Shown: positions 1-7,000 of the stretch, one piece after another
How the letters are laid out: the number at the start of each line of letters is the position of its first letter
Numbering within the stretch: the stretch's first letter is position 1
The notes under the pieces: model-generated
Databases searched by the model: none
The model's input: only the letters and a program-made list of their open reading frames with translations
Told to the model about the DNA's origin: nothing
Made by a program: the position numbers and the translations under genes
Assembly: GCA_043817715.1 (NCBI GenBank)
Contig: JBDRGO010000046.1
Location: 1-17,076, forward strand
Source of the DNA: JAFGBZ01 sp043817715
GTDB lineage: Archaea > Iainarchaeota > Iainarchaeia > Iainarchaeales > JAFGBZ01
DNA: 17,076 nt
Direction: 5' to 3'

Positions 1-522
1 AATTAATTTTCTTGCCTTATTCAATCCTTTCTTCAAATGGGCTTCTTTTTTTGCTCCTGCGCAAATTAATTTTCCGTTTTTGAACAAAAGTAATGTCAGT
101 TTTGGGTCATGAATTCTTAAAATTGCTCCTGGAAATTGTTCCGGCTCATATTCAACATTATCCAATCCCATTGCTGTTTTAAATAAGTCAAGATTCTTTT
201 TCAAATTTGCAGTAGCTACAAGATTAACTACGGTATATTCAGGTTTTTTCTGGATTTTTACATTAGGCTGAAGTTCTCTAATCATTTTTGATGCTTTAAA
301 TATTGCCAGAGAAATTTCTTTTTCGCTTGAAGCGCCTGAACAGATTACTTTTCCATTCTTGAATAAAAGCATTGAAACCTTTGGTTCCTTTAATTTTAAA
401 ATCGCGCCTGGAAATTGTTCTGGTTCATATTCAATATTTGGAATTGTTATTGCCAGATTATATAAATCCAAGCTGGCTTTTAATGACCCTGAAGCAACCA
501 TATTAACTATTTCATATTTCAT
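1..522 (-). CDS. tbp: TATA-binding protein (TBP), 3' end cut by window edge
   Basis: General transcription factor that binds the TATA box and recruits TFB and RNA polymerase. The 174 visible codons contain the two direct repeats of the TBP saddle: residues about 3-85 and 95-174 each carry YEPEQFPGAIL, then a D/EPK strand, then LLFKNGK-(V/L)-IC-(S/A)-GA. This is the diagnostic TBP core. Only the last few residues should lie beyond base 1. The ATG at 522 is chosen because EIVNMVAS aligns with the usual start of the first TBP strand. The gene is divergent from the small gene at 632, with a 109-bp intergenic stretch holding an inverted repeat and tandem TATA-like boxes. Family assignment is very sure; the exact C-terminus is not visible. 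Confidence 0.96.
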   Translation of the reverse strand, partial: MKYEIVNMVASGSLKASLDLYNLAITIPNIEYEPEQFPGAILKLKEPKVSMLLFKNGKVICSGASSEKEISLAIFKASKMIRELQPNVKIQKKPEYTVVNLVATANLKKNLDLFKTAMGLDNVEYEPEQFPGAILRIHDPKLTLLLFKNGKLICAGAKKEAHLKKGLNKARKLI

Positions 523-550
523 TCAAAACACCCGTCCTTTAAAAACAAAT

Positions 551-566
551 TAACTTTTAGAAGTTA
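551..566. promoter_or_regulatory. Inverted repeat between divergent promoters (TAACTT-TTAG-AAGTTA)
   Basis: A perfect 6-bp inverted repeat around a 4-bp centre lies 29 bp upstream of the TBP start, between TBP and the + strand gene at 632. Its position suits an operator or a short RNA hairpin for either promoter. It is short and AT-rich, so chance is possible. Confidence 0.3.
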
Positions 567-579
567 AACAATCAATTTA

Positions 580-610
580 TTTAAAAAGGGTTTAAAAAGG
601 TTTAAAAAGC
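580..610 (+). promoter_or_regulatory. Three tandem TATA-like boxes upstream of the 632 gene
   Basis: The 10-bp unit TTTAAAAAGG occurs at 580-589 and 591-600 and as TTTAAAAAGC at 601-610, so the units are spaced about one helical turn apart. The last box is centred about 26 bp before the ATG at 632. This is the standard archaeal TATA-to-start distance and implies a leaderless or nearly leaderless mRNA. There is no Shine-Dalgarno sequence before 632, in agreement. Confidence 0.55.
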
Positions 611-631
611 TATTTAACACCCCTTTCTTTT

Positions 632-964
632 ATGGGCTTTTTGGAAGAGGTATTCGGGAAAAAAAATCCTGATTTGAATGAATTAATTGCTGAATCAGCT
701 GATGCAAACCGTTTTCAGGTAAATGATTTGCCTTTTGAAATCAAATGGGTTGGAATGCATTTAACTGGAGAAGTTTTGGCTGGAAAAATAACTATTGGAA
801 TGTCTGCCAGAATAAGGGGAAAAACGGCAGTAATTAAACGAATTGATTATAATTTTAAGCCTGTTTCTTTTGCTGAAAAAGGCCAGAAAATTTCGTTGAT
901 TTTATCATGTAAGAATCTGAAAAAAGACGATTTTTCCCTGCAGAAAACACTTGATTTTGACTGA
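632..964 (+). CDS. Small protein resembling translation-factor domain 2 (EF-Tu/EF1A beta-barrel)
   Basis: A 110-residue protein with no membrane segment or signal peptide. Residues about 40-95 follow the spacing of the domain 2 beta-barrel of translational GTPases: GEVLAGKITIGM, then a basic strand, VIKRIDY, then PVSFAEKGQKISLIL. This corresponds to the G-x-V-xx-G-x-I-xx-G ... V-xx-I ... A-xx-G-xx-V-x-L-x-L pattern. The GTPase domain is absent, so it cannot be a factor itself; it might bind RNA or a ribosome partner. It is preceded by TATA-like boxes at leaderless spacing, and a T7 run follows the TGA stop as a likely terminator. The fold assignment is by eye from pattern; the function is unknown. 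Confidence 0.6.
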   Translation: MGFLEEVFGKKNPDLNELIAESADANRFQVNDLPFEIKWVGMHLTGEVLAGKITIGMSARIRGKTAVIKRIDYNFKPVSFAEKGQKISLILSCKNLKKDDFSLQKTLDFD

Positions 965-971
965 TTTTTTT
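965..971 (+). terminator. T-run after the 632 gene
   Basis: Seven Ts directly follow the TGA stop, as in U-tract (hairpin-independent) archaeal terminators. The next gene has its own TATA box about 10 bp further on. Confidence 0.35.
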
Positions 972-980
972 ATTCGAATT

Positions 981-991
981 TATTTTTAAAT
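981..991 (+). promoter_or_regulatory. TATA box for the L21e operon
   Basis: TATTTTTAAAT lies about 60 bp before the L21e start. A transcript starting some 26 bp downstream would have a leader of roughly 35 nt, which includes the AGGTAGTGAT ribosome-binding element at 1032-1041. Confidence 0.4.
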
Positions 992-1045
992 CTTGTTATG
1001 CCTAGTTATGTAATTCAATTATAATTCATTTAGGTAGTGATTTGA

Positions 1046-1432
1046 ATGTCAGGCAAAAAAGCAAAAGGAAAAAGGGCAAAATCAAGAGATTTAATGAGGA
1101 ATGGAAAAAGGCCGACTGTGAATAAATTATTGCAGAAAATCGCAGTAGGTTCAGTTGTTCATATTGCAATTGATTCTTCGGTTCATTCCGGAATGCCTGA
1201 AACAATTTTTCAGGGAAAAACCGGAAAAGTTTCCGGCAGAAGAGGCAGGGCATATGAAGTTGAACTGATGAAAGGAAACAGAAAAGTTCTTTTGGTTGTC
1301 AATTCCGCGCATTTAATTGTTAAAAAAGAAAAGAAAAGTGATTTAGAAAAAGAAGCTAAAAATGAAAAATCAAAAAAGAAAAAAGCAAAAAAAATCAAAA
1401 AAGAAGAAAACAAAATGAAATTTAAAAAATAG
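1046..1432 (+). CDS. rpl21e: 50S ribosomal protein L21e with lysine-rich C-terminal tail
   Basis: Archaeal/eukaryotic large-subunit protein L21e. The core is clear: an N-terminal basic stretch with GKRAKSRD, then VGSVVHIAIDSSVHSGMP, then QGKTGKVSGRRGRAYEVE and a closing NSAHLIV strand, which are the SH3-like barrel signatures of L21e. The family normally ends soon after this strand, near 95-100 residues. Here about 35 extra residues follow, almost only Lys and Glu (residues about 93-128), a likely disordered rRNA-binding tail. The start at ATG 1046 is preceded by GTAGTGAT. Downstream come rpoF, DUF655 and ksgA on the same strand, an order widely conserved in archaea. Confidence 0.95.
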   Translation: MSGKKAKGKRAKSRDLMRNGKRPTVNKLLQKIAVGSVVHIAIDSSVHSGMPETIFQGKTGKVSGRRGRAYEVELMKGNRKVLLVVNSAHLIVKKEKKSDLEKEAKNEKSKKKKAKKIKKEENKMKFKK

Positions 1433-1507
1433 GCAAAAAATTGAATTGTAGATAAAAATTAAGCAAATAAAAAATTGAATTAAATAAAAAAATCAATGGT
1501 GAATTAA

Positions 1508-1843
1508 ATGATTGGGAAAACAACTATCTCCAAAAAGCCGGTTTCCTTGTTTGAAGTGAAGGAAATTTTGTCTGAACGAAGCAAAGAAGGGGAGCTGAAT
1601 TATGAACAACAGGCGGTTTTGGATTACTCTACAAAATTTTCTCCTTTAACTAAGGCAAAATCAGACAAGCTTTTTGAGCAGTTATCGCAAATTGACGGCC
1701 TGTCAAAAGGATTGGTTGTTAAATTAGTTGATTTGCTTCCAAAAGACGAGGAGGAACTGAATTTACTGCTTGTGAAAGGCGTGGATTTGACTGAAGAGCA
1801 GAAAAAATCGGTTCTTGGGTTAATTCAAAAATATATAAAATAA
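1508..1843 (+). CDS. rpoF: DNA-directed RNA polymerase subunit F (Rpb4 homolog)
   Basis: A 111-residue all-helical protein of the archaeal RpoF/Rpb4 family, which pairs with RpoE (Rpb7) to form the RNA polymerase stalk. Visible family features are the N-terminal 'KPVSLFEVKEIL' strand-helix, the central 'YEQQAVLDYSTKF' helix, and the C-terminal HRDC-like part with 'LVDLLPKDEEEL' and 'LIQKYIK'. Length is normal for the family. The start ATG at 1508 has the Shine-Dalgarno GGTGA at 1498-1502. The position between L21e and DUF655 is the conserved archaeal arrangement and backs the call, since sequence identity in this family is low. Confidence 0.9.
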   Translation: MIGKTTISKKPVSLFEVKEILSERSKEGELNYEQQAVLDYSTKFSPLTKAKSDKLFEQLSQIDGLSKGLVVKLVDLLPKDEEELNLLLVKGVDLTEEQKKSVLGLIQKYIK

Positions 1844-1864
1844 ACTTTTTTTAAGGTGAAATTG

Positions 1865-2443
1865 ATGCCTGAAGAATATGCAATAGTTTTGGATTTTCTA
1901 GCCAGAGGAAAAAGTGATTCCTTTAAATCCGAGCCTTTGGCACAGGTAATCGGAACTTCAGAATTCAGTTTGCTGGAAGTTGTGCCGAAAGAAGGCATTT
2001 CTTTATCTATTGGGGAAAAAATTTATGTGGGTCAGGGCGAAAGGGAAAAAATTGACCATATAAAAAAAAGAATTTCTTTCAAGGAACTTACTTCCACTGC
2101 TGTCTCTGAACTGAATAAAGCAATTGAATTAATTGTTTTAGTGCAGAAAGAAAAATTTCTCGGATTTTACAACACATCCAGGGCAATTACAATTAAAAGG
2201 CATCAATTGGAACTGCTTCCGGGAATCGGAAAAAAGCATGTTAAAGATTTGCTTGATGCAAGAAATAAGGCAAAATTTGAGTCATTTGAGGACATAGCTA
2301 AAAGGGTTAAATTGGTTCCAAATCCTGTTTCAACAATAGTTAAAAGGATTATTTATGAAGTGGAAGGAATGGAAATAAAGCATTATTTGTTTGCAAGGCC
2401 TCCTTTTGCCCTGAAACAGGATTTTCAGAAAAAAAATTATTGA
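1865..2443 (+). CDS. DUF655 family protein (OB-fold plus helix-hairpin-helix), putative nucleic-acid binding
   Basis: A 192-residue archaeal protein of the DUF655 family, function not established. Residues about 1-60 look like an OB-type barrel (EEYAIVLDFL ... VVPKEGISLSIGEKIYVG). Residues 116-131 are a helix-hairpin-helix, LELLPGIGKKHVKDLL, of the kind that binds the DNA or RNA backbone. The start at ATG 1865 is preferred over an in-frame GTG at 1856, because AAGGTGA at 1853-1859 then serves as Shine-Dalgarno five bases upstream. The gene follows rpoF by 21 bp, and its stop lies 2 bp before the ksgA ATG, so the two are probably translationally coupled. A role linked to ribosome or RNA maturation is inferred from neighbours only. 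Confidence 0.88.
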   Translation: MPEEYAIVLDFLARGKSDSFKSEPLAQVIGTSEFSLLEVVPKEGISLSIGEKIYVGQGEREKIDHIKKRISFKELTSTAVSELNKAIELIVLVQKEKFLGFYNTSRAITIKRHQLELLPGIGKKHVKDLLDARNKAKFESFEDIAKRVKLVPNPVSTIVKRIIYEVEGMEIKHYLFARPPFALKQDFQKKNY

Positions 2444-2445
2444 TT

Positions 2446-3303
2446 ATGACAAATAAATTATTCATTGAATTAAACAATTTAATGATTAAGCATAGGTTTA
2501 AGCCGAAAAAAAAGTTTTCGCAGAATTTTTTAATCAATCAGGCAATGATTGAAAAAATTGTTTCATTTGCTGAACTTGATAAAAAAGACACAGTTCTTGA
2601 AATCGGGGCAGGAACAGGCTTTTTAACAAAGGAATTGCTTTCTCACTGCAAAATTATTGCAGTTGAAATTGATTCATTCCTGAATGATGCGCTTGAAGAA
2701 AAATTTGAAAAAGAATTAAAGGAAAAAAAGCTTGAATTAATTAAAGAGGATTTTTTAAAGGCAGAAATTCCTTCCTTTAATAAAGTTGTTTCTTTGCCGC
2801 CTTACAGGATTTCCACTCCGATTTTGTTCAGGTTAATGAATGAAAAACTGGATTTTGCTTTATTGGTTTTTCAGAAGGATTATGCAGTTAAGTTATTGTC
2901 TGAACCTGGCTTTTCTGAATACACTTCCTCAGTTGTTTTGGTTAATTATTTTTTTGAGCCGGAAATACTTATTGAATCAGTGCAGGCCAGTTCCTTTTTT
3001 CCTTTGCCTAGAACAGAGTCTGCTTTAATTAAATTCACTTCAAAAAAACGATTCGGCAAAGCCAAAAATGACAAAAAATTCATTAAATTTATTAAAGAAG
3101 TATTCCGTTTTAAAAACAAAAACTTGCAGAATGCATTGCAGAAAGCATTTCCTTTCATTGAAAAAGAAATGAATTTAAATAAAACCATCTTACAAGAACT
3201 AATTAAATCAGGTAAATTCAGTGAATTGCTGAATGAAAAAGTAATGCTGCTGGAAATAAGTGAACTGGTTGAATTATTTAATGAATTGATGAAAAAACAT
3301 TAA
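2446..3303 (+). CDS. ksgA: 16S rRNA dimethyladenosine transferase (KsgA/Dim1 family) with altered motif IV
   Basis: SAM-dependent N6,N6-dimethylation of two adjacent adenines in helix 45 of 16S rRNA. 285 residues, normal length. Visible are the N-terminal KKKFSQNFL, motif I LEIGAGTGFL (51-60), the acidic VEID (73-76), EDFL (101-104), and the C-terminal FFPLPRTESALIKF, which matches the FxPxPKVDSAV signature. The usual catalytic motif IV, NLPY or NPPY, reads LPPY at 117-120 (context VVSLPPYRIS). The Asn/Asp/Ser normally found at its first position is therefore Leu, with a Ser just before. The start is ATG 2446, 2 bp after the DUF655 stop. The family is sure; whether catalysis is intact is open. 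Confidence 0.93.
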   Translation: MTNKLFIELNNLMIKHRFKPKKKFSQNFLINQAMIEKIVSFAELDKKDTVLEIGAGTGFLTKELLSHCKIIAVEIDSFLNDALEEKFEKELKEKKLELIKEDFLKAEIPSFNKVVSLPPYRISTPILFRLMNEKLDFALLVFQKDYAVKLLSEPGFSEYTSSVVLVNYFFEPEILIESVQASSFFPLPRTESALIKFTSKKRFGKAKNDKKFIKFIKEVFRFKNKNLQNALQKAFPFIEKEMNLNKTILQELIKSGKFSELLNEKVMLLEISELVELFNELMKKH

Positions 3304-3341
3304 AAATGAAGAAATATGAAAAGAACCCCTGAATTAATGAA

Positions 3342-3776
3342 ATGAATTTAATCTTAAGTGATGCAATGCTTCAAAAATTAATTGATTTTGCTGTTAAAAA
3401 AAAGCAGTTCCTGAAATTTTTTTCAGTGGGGGCACTAAGTGCAGTGCTTGATTTAAGCGTTTTCTTTGTTTTAAATGAATTTTTTTCAGTTGACTGGATT
3501 TATGCATTCACAATTACTTTCATCGGAATCGGCATAATAAATTATTCCTTGAATAAATCCTTTACTTTCAAGAACACTTCAAATAAGGTTAAAACCCAGT
3601 TTACTGTGTTTTTGGTTATTGCAGGAATAAGCTATCTGGCAAATATTTTTGTAATGTATTTGCTGATTGAATTCCTTTTAATCTGGCCGACTTTGGCAAG
3701 GTTCATTTCAATGTGGGTTACTTTAGTGATAAATTACAAGGCGCATAAAAAAATTACTTTTGGAAAAATCAGTTGA
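3342..3776 (+). CDS. GtrA family four-helix membrane protein
   Basis: 144 residues with four predicted transmembrane helices (about 21-41, 48-66, 86-106 and 110-130). The GtrA family pattern is present: FLKFFSVGALSAVLDLSVF at the first helix and NYSLNKSFTF between helices two and three, ending with NYKAHKKITF. GtrA proteins are linked to flipping or transfer of polyprenyl-linked sugars, often next to GT2 glycosyltransferases; a GT2 gene lies 2 kb away on the same strand. ATG 3342 is used. An in-frame ATG at 3366 has GTGAT just upstream and would still leave the first helix whole, so it is a real alternative. It follows ksgA by 38 bp and may be cotranscribed. Confidence 0.9.
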   Translation: MNLILSDAMLQKLIDFAVKKKQFLKFFSVGALSAVLDLSVFFVLNEFFSVDWIYAFTITFIGIGIINYSLNKSFTFKNTSNKVKTQFTVFLVIAGISYLANIFVMYLLIEFLLIWPTLARFISMWVTLVINYKAHKKITFGKIS

Positions 3777-3800
3777 TTAGTGCTTATTTTTTAATTAAGT

Positions 3801-3903
3801 AATTTTTTAATTAATTTTTTTTTAACAATTTTTTTTAAGTAATTTTTTAATTAATTTTTTTTTAACAATTTTTTTTAAGTAATTTTTTAATTAATTTTTT
3901 TTT
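3801..3903 (+). repeat. 40-bp perfect tandem repeat, about 2.6 copies, T-rich on + strand
   Basis: The unit at 3801-3840 recurs without change at 3841-3880, and its first 23 bases again at 3881-3903. Each unit holds T runs of 6, 9 and 8. It lies between the convergent gtrA and AMP phosphorylase genes. Read from the + strand it gives repeated U tracts and so probably terminates gtrA. The other strand is A-rich there and would not give U tracts. Confidence 0.85.
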
Positions 3904-3920
3904 TGTTTATGCAATTTTAA

Positions 3921-5501
3921 TTAAGTAATTTTTTTCCATACAACTTTTTCCATTTCAATTATTCTGTTGCTTTCAGCGTATTTTACTGCTGCATTTAATT
4001 TTCTTCTGTTGTTGGAGTAAATTGTGAACATTAAATCGCCTTTCTTTACTTTTTCGCCTTCTTCCACATTCAGCAGGACGCCTGCATGCATGTCATTGGG
4101 CGCTCCTGCAAGCCTTGCTGTTTGGGCAAGATACCATACATCCAATTGTGTTAATTGGCCTGTTCTGGTTGATTTGACTTCATAGCTGAATTCGGCGTCA
4201 GGAATTTCTTCAGATGAATAAATTTTTCCTCCCTGTGCTTTGATTATTTCCTTCATTTTTTTTAATGCCTGGCCTGATTCAAGAATTTTTAATGCCCTGT
4301 TGTTTCCTGCGCCTTTTTTTTCTTTTCCTGATAATTCCAATAAAGCCCCTGAAATTTCAACGCTTTTCTGCGCCATATTGTCATAAATTTTTCCTTCAAG
4401 AATTCTCAGCACATGCCTTGCTTCCAGTGCAGGGCCGAATGCAGGCCCGCTTGGCTCTTCCCCGTTTGTAATTATTGCCTCAACTTTCATTCCCAATTGT
4501 TTTCCGACTTCAACGAATTTTTTTGCCATTGATTCGGCTGCCTCAATTGTTTTGACTTTTGTTTCTTTTCCCACAGGCAAATCAATTACAACATATTTTG
4601 CCCCAACACTTGCTTTTTTTGCCATTACTGAAGCAATTACCTGTCCTTCAGGATCCAGTGAAAGCGGGTGTTCAACCTTAATTATTTTGTCATCTGCAGG
4701 AGCCAAATCAACTGCCCCGCCCCATGCAATAACCCCTCCGACTTTATCAGTAATCTGCTTTATTTGTTTCCTGCTTAAAGAAACATTTGCCAATACATCC
4801 ATTGAATCAGCTGTGCCTGCAGCGGAAGTAATTGACCTTGAGCTTGTTTTAGGAATCTTTAATCCGGTGCAGGCAATTATCGGCACCACAAGCATTGTAA
4901 CCCTTCCGTTCAATCCCCCTATTGAATGCTTATCCACAATAGTTCCTGTTAATTTCAACTGGTTTCCGCTTTTAATCAATGCCTTTGTCATGTAAACAGT
5001 TTCTTCCAAATTTAATCCATGCACATAAACTGCTGAAACAAATGCCGCTGTTTCAATTTCGCTTAATTTGTTTTCGGAAATGTCTGAAACAATCTGCTCC
5101 AGTTCTTTTTTTTCAAGCACTTGCCCTTTTAATTTCTTTTTAATCAATTTCAGGCTCTGGGGCCTTTCCACTGGCATTACTTCAAGCATTTGGCCTTCCA
5201 TTGCATTAAGTTTTTCTTTTACATCAGCAAAAATCCCTAATTCTTTTTCCTTTAAAATTGAATCAGTCAAGTCAACTAATGAAACGATTTTTTTGCCGTT
5301 CTTCGGATTCTTTACCTCAATCCTGTCCAAAGGCATTAATGCAAGGTTTTTTGCATCTGCTTCCTGCATTAGGCAGATGTATTTTCCTGATTTAATATCA
5401 ATAAGTTTTGCCTTGAATTCAGTCAGGAATGCTTTTTTTGCCTCATTTAATGCCTGAGTGGCATTTTTTCCTGTTTTTCTTGCCATTAATTCCGGAGTCA
5501 T
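3921..5501 (-). CDS. deoA: AMP phosphorylase (archaeal nucleoside-monophosphate phosphorylase)
   Basis: Member of the thymidine/AMP phosphorylase family; the archaeal branch converts AMP (also CMP, UMP) and phosphate to base and ribose 1,5-bisphosphate, the entry to the R15P isomerase/type III RuBisCO route. 526 residues from ATG 5501. The archaeal N-terminal extension domain (about 29-110) precedes the catalytic core with DKHSIGG (190-196), PKTSSRSITSAAGTAD (217-232), and the C-terminal domain (ARLAGAPNDMHAGV, then a swivel-like strand). ATG 5501 is preferred to GTG 5510, because a TATA box is centred 27 bp upstream. About 28 residues precede the usual family start. The phosphate-loop segment after DKHSIGG reads LNGRVT, unlike the VPGNKT-type loop I recall. 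No R15P isomerase or RuBisCO is in the window. Confidence 0.88.
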   Translation of the reverse strand: MTPELMARKTGKNATQALNEAKKAFLTEFKAKLIDIKSGKYICLMQEADAKNLALMPLDRIEVKNPKNGKKIVSLVDLTDSILKEKELGIFADVKEKLNAMEGQMLEVMPVERPQSLKLIKKKLKGQVLEKKELEQIVSDISENKLSEIETAAFVSAVYVHGLNLEETVYMTKALIKSGNQLKLTGTIVDKHSIGGLNGRVTMLVVPIIACTGLKIPKTSSRSITSAAGTADSMDVLANVSLSRKQIKQITDKVGGVIAWGGAVDLAPADDKIIKVEHPLSLDPEGQVIASVMAKKASVGAKYVVIDLPVGKETKVKTIEAAESMAKKFVEVGKQLGMKVEAIITNGEEPSGPAFGPALEARHVLRILEGKIYDNMAQKSVEISGALLELSGKEKKGAGNNRALKILESGQALKKMKEIIKAQGGKIYSSEEIPDAEFSYEVKSTRTGQLTQLDVWYLAQTARLAGAPNDMHAGVLLNVEEGEKVKKGDLMFTIYSNNRRKLNAAVKYAESNRIIEMEKVVWKKIT

Positions 5502-5522
5502 TTCATTCACTTTTTTTATGCG

Positions 5523-5532
5523 TATATATAAA
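5523..5532 (-). promoter_or_regulatory. TATA box of AMP phosphorylase gene
   Basis: On the minus strand the sequence is TTTATATATA, centred about 27 bp before the ATG at 5501. This fits transcription starting at or next to the start codon (leaderless). Confidence 0.5.
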
Positions 5533-5567
5533 TTATTTTGTCATTAATAAATTATGCAGTCAGTTAT

Positions 5568-5668
5568 TGCATTATTCTGGCAGTTGCTGCATTATTATAA
5601 TTTTTTTTGGATTATGCAGGCATTGCATTATCAGGGCAATTATTGCATTATTATGAATATTGCATTAT
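5568..5668. repeat. Five copies of TGCATTAT in the divergent promoter region
   Basis: TGCATTAT occurs at 5568-5575, 5588-5595, 5624-5631, 5644-5651 and 5661-5668. Two ATTATGCA octamers also occur, at 5551-5558 and 5611-5618. Spacings near 17-20 and 36 bp are multiples of roughly two helical turns. The array lies between the divergent AMP phosphorylase and glycosyltransferase starts. It could be a set of regulator sites or decayed tandem duplication. Confidence 0.5.
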
Positions 5669-5689
5669 TATGAATTTCAGGAATTTAAA

Positions 5690-7000
5690 ATGAATAAGTC
5701 AAAGAAATCCGGCATTTCAGGAATTATTTCCGTAAGATTAGCCATTGCATTGGCGCTTGTTTTTCTGCTTGCATTTTTTTTGATTAAAGTAATTTCATTT
5801 TACTGGACAATGGTTTTTATTAACATAATTTTCTTTTTTACCGGAAGCGTTTTTGTTCTGCTTTATTTTGAGTCAAAAGAGGAAAAAAATATCCCTGTTT
5901 CTGAATGGCCAAGCGTTTCAGTTTTAATTCCTGTTTATAATGCGGAAAAAACAATTGAAAACTGCATTAATGCAGTCAAGCAGATGAGTTATCCGCAGAA
6001 ATTTGAAATAATTGCAGTTAATGACGGCTCAACAGATAATTCATTGAAACTGCTTAAATCAATTAAAGGAATAAAAATTCTTGATTTGAAAAAAAATCAG
6101 GGAAAAGCAGCTGCATTAAATATTGCATTAAAAAAAGCAAAAGGGGAAATAGTTGCCTGCATTGATTCAGATACTTTTCCTGCAGAAAACTGCTTAATGG
6201 AAATGGTTCCTGCAATAATGCATTCTGATACCGCGGCAGTAACTGGTTTGGTTAAGGTAAGCAATCCGGATAATTTTATTGCCAACCTGCAGGAACTGGA
6301 ATACATTGTTGCATTCGGCTTTTACCAGACAATGCTTGCCACAATCAATGCAGTGATTGTTACTCCTGGTCCGATGAGCATTTATAAAAGAAAAATCCTG
6401 CTTGATATAGGCGGATATGATGAGCATAATATTACTGAAGATATGGAAATTGCTTTCAGGTTGCAGAAGCACGGGTATAAAATCCGTGCCCGCCCAAAAG
6501 CGCATATTTATACTGAAGTTCCTTTAAGCATGAAAGGATGGGTAAAGCAAAGAACCCGCTGGTATAGGGGAAAAGTGGTTAATGTAAAAAAATACAGTGA
6601 GCTGATTTTCAATCCAAAATACAATCATTTGGGAATGTTTTCTTTGCCGTTCAGTTTTGCCATCGAGCTTGCTGCTGTTTTTATGGTTTTTCTGTTTATT
6701 GTAATGAATCTGGAAAACGCATCCAGTTTTCTGCTTGAAATGCTTTCATGGGTTTCAATTTCTGAAACCCCTGTAATTCCTTTGTCTTTAATGCTTCATT
6801 CCTCGATTTATTTTGCCGTGCTTACTGTGCTGTTCTTTGTTTTGACTTTGTACTTTGGCTTTAAAATAACCGGCGAAAAATTTTCTTTGGTTAAAATACC
6901 GCAGTTTCTTTTCTTTATATTAATTTATGGCCTGTTTATTTCATTTGTATGGATAATCAGCTTATTCAAGGAAATAAATGAAAGCGAGTATTCATGGTAG
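5690..7000 (+). CDS. Membrane-bound processive GT2 glycosyltransferase
   Basis: 436-residue glycosyltransferase family 2 enzyme of the cellulose/hyaluronan/PgaC-like processive type, acting at the cytoplasmic membrane on a nucleotide sugar. Two N-terminal transmembrane helices (about 15-35 and 38-60) precede the GT-A domain with VSVLIPVYNAEKTI, NDGSTDNS, the metal-binding DSD (159-161), the acceptor-side TED (249-251) and the product-binding QRTRW (287-291). Three C-terminal helices follow (about 318-345, 370-395 and 405-430). The start at ATG 5690 has AGGA upstream; an in-frame TTG at 5660 is rejected. The product may be a surface polysaccharide; the substrate cannot be read from sequence. 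It leads a + strand group with the thioredoxin-like and methyltransferase genes. Confidence 0.93.
   Translation: MNKSKKSGISGIISVRLAIALALVFLLAFFLIKVISFYWTMVFINIIFFFTGSVFVLLYFESKEEKNIPVSEWPSVSVLIPVYNAEKTIENCINAVKQMSYPQKFEIIAVNDGSTDNSLKLLKSIKGIKILDLKKNQGKAAALNIALKKAKGEIVACIDSDTFPAENCLMEMVPAIMHSDTAAVTGLVKVSNPDNFIANLQELEYIVAFGFYQTMLATINAVIVTPGPMSIYKRKILLDIGGYDEHNITEDMEIAFRLQKHGYKIRARPKAHIYTEVPLSMKGWVKQRTRWYRGKVVNVKKYSELIFNPKYNHLGMFSLPFSFAIELAAVFMVFLFIVMNLENASSFLLEMLSWVSISETPVIPLSLMLHSSIYFAVLTVLFFVLTLYFGFKITGEKFSLVKIPQFLFFILIYGLFISFVWIISLFKEINESEYSW

Noticed and set aside
359..553. 64-codon open frame on the + strand
   Set aside because: Antisense to TBP; its PG-x-C-SGSYS-like peptide mirrors the TBP repeat on the other strand.
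1024..1047. Start-codon hairpin for L21e
   Set aside because: Only a 5-bp stem (ATTCA/TGAAT) with a 14-nt loop; it ends on AUG like the others but is too weak to count.
3801..3903. CRISPR array
   Set aside because: The repeats are directly adjacent with no spacers, and the unit is almost only A/T; no cas genes nearby.
4552..4995. 147-codon open frame on the + strand
   Set aside because: Lies wholly antisense to the AMP phosphorylase gene, which has clear family motifs; no ribosome-binding site or domain.
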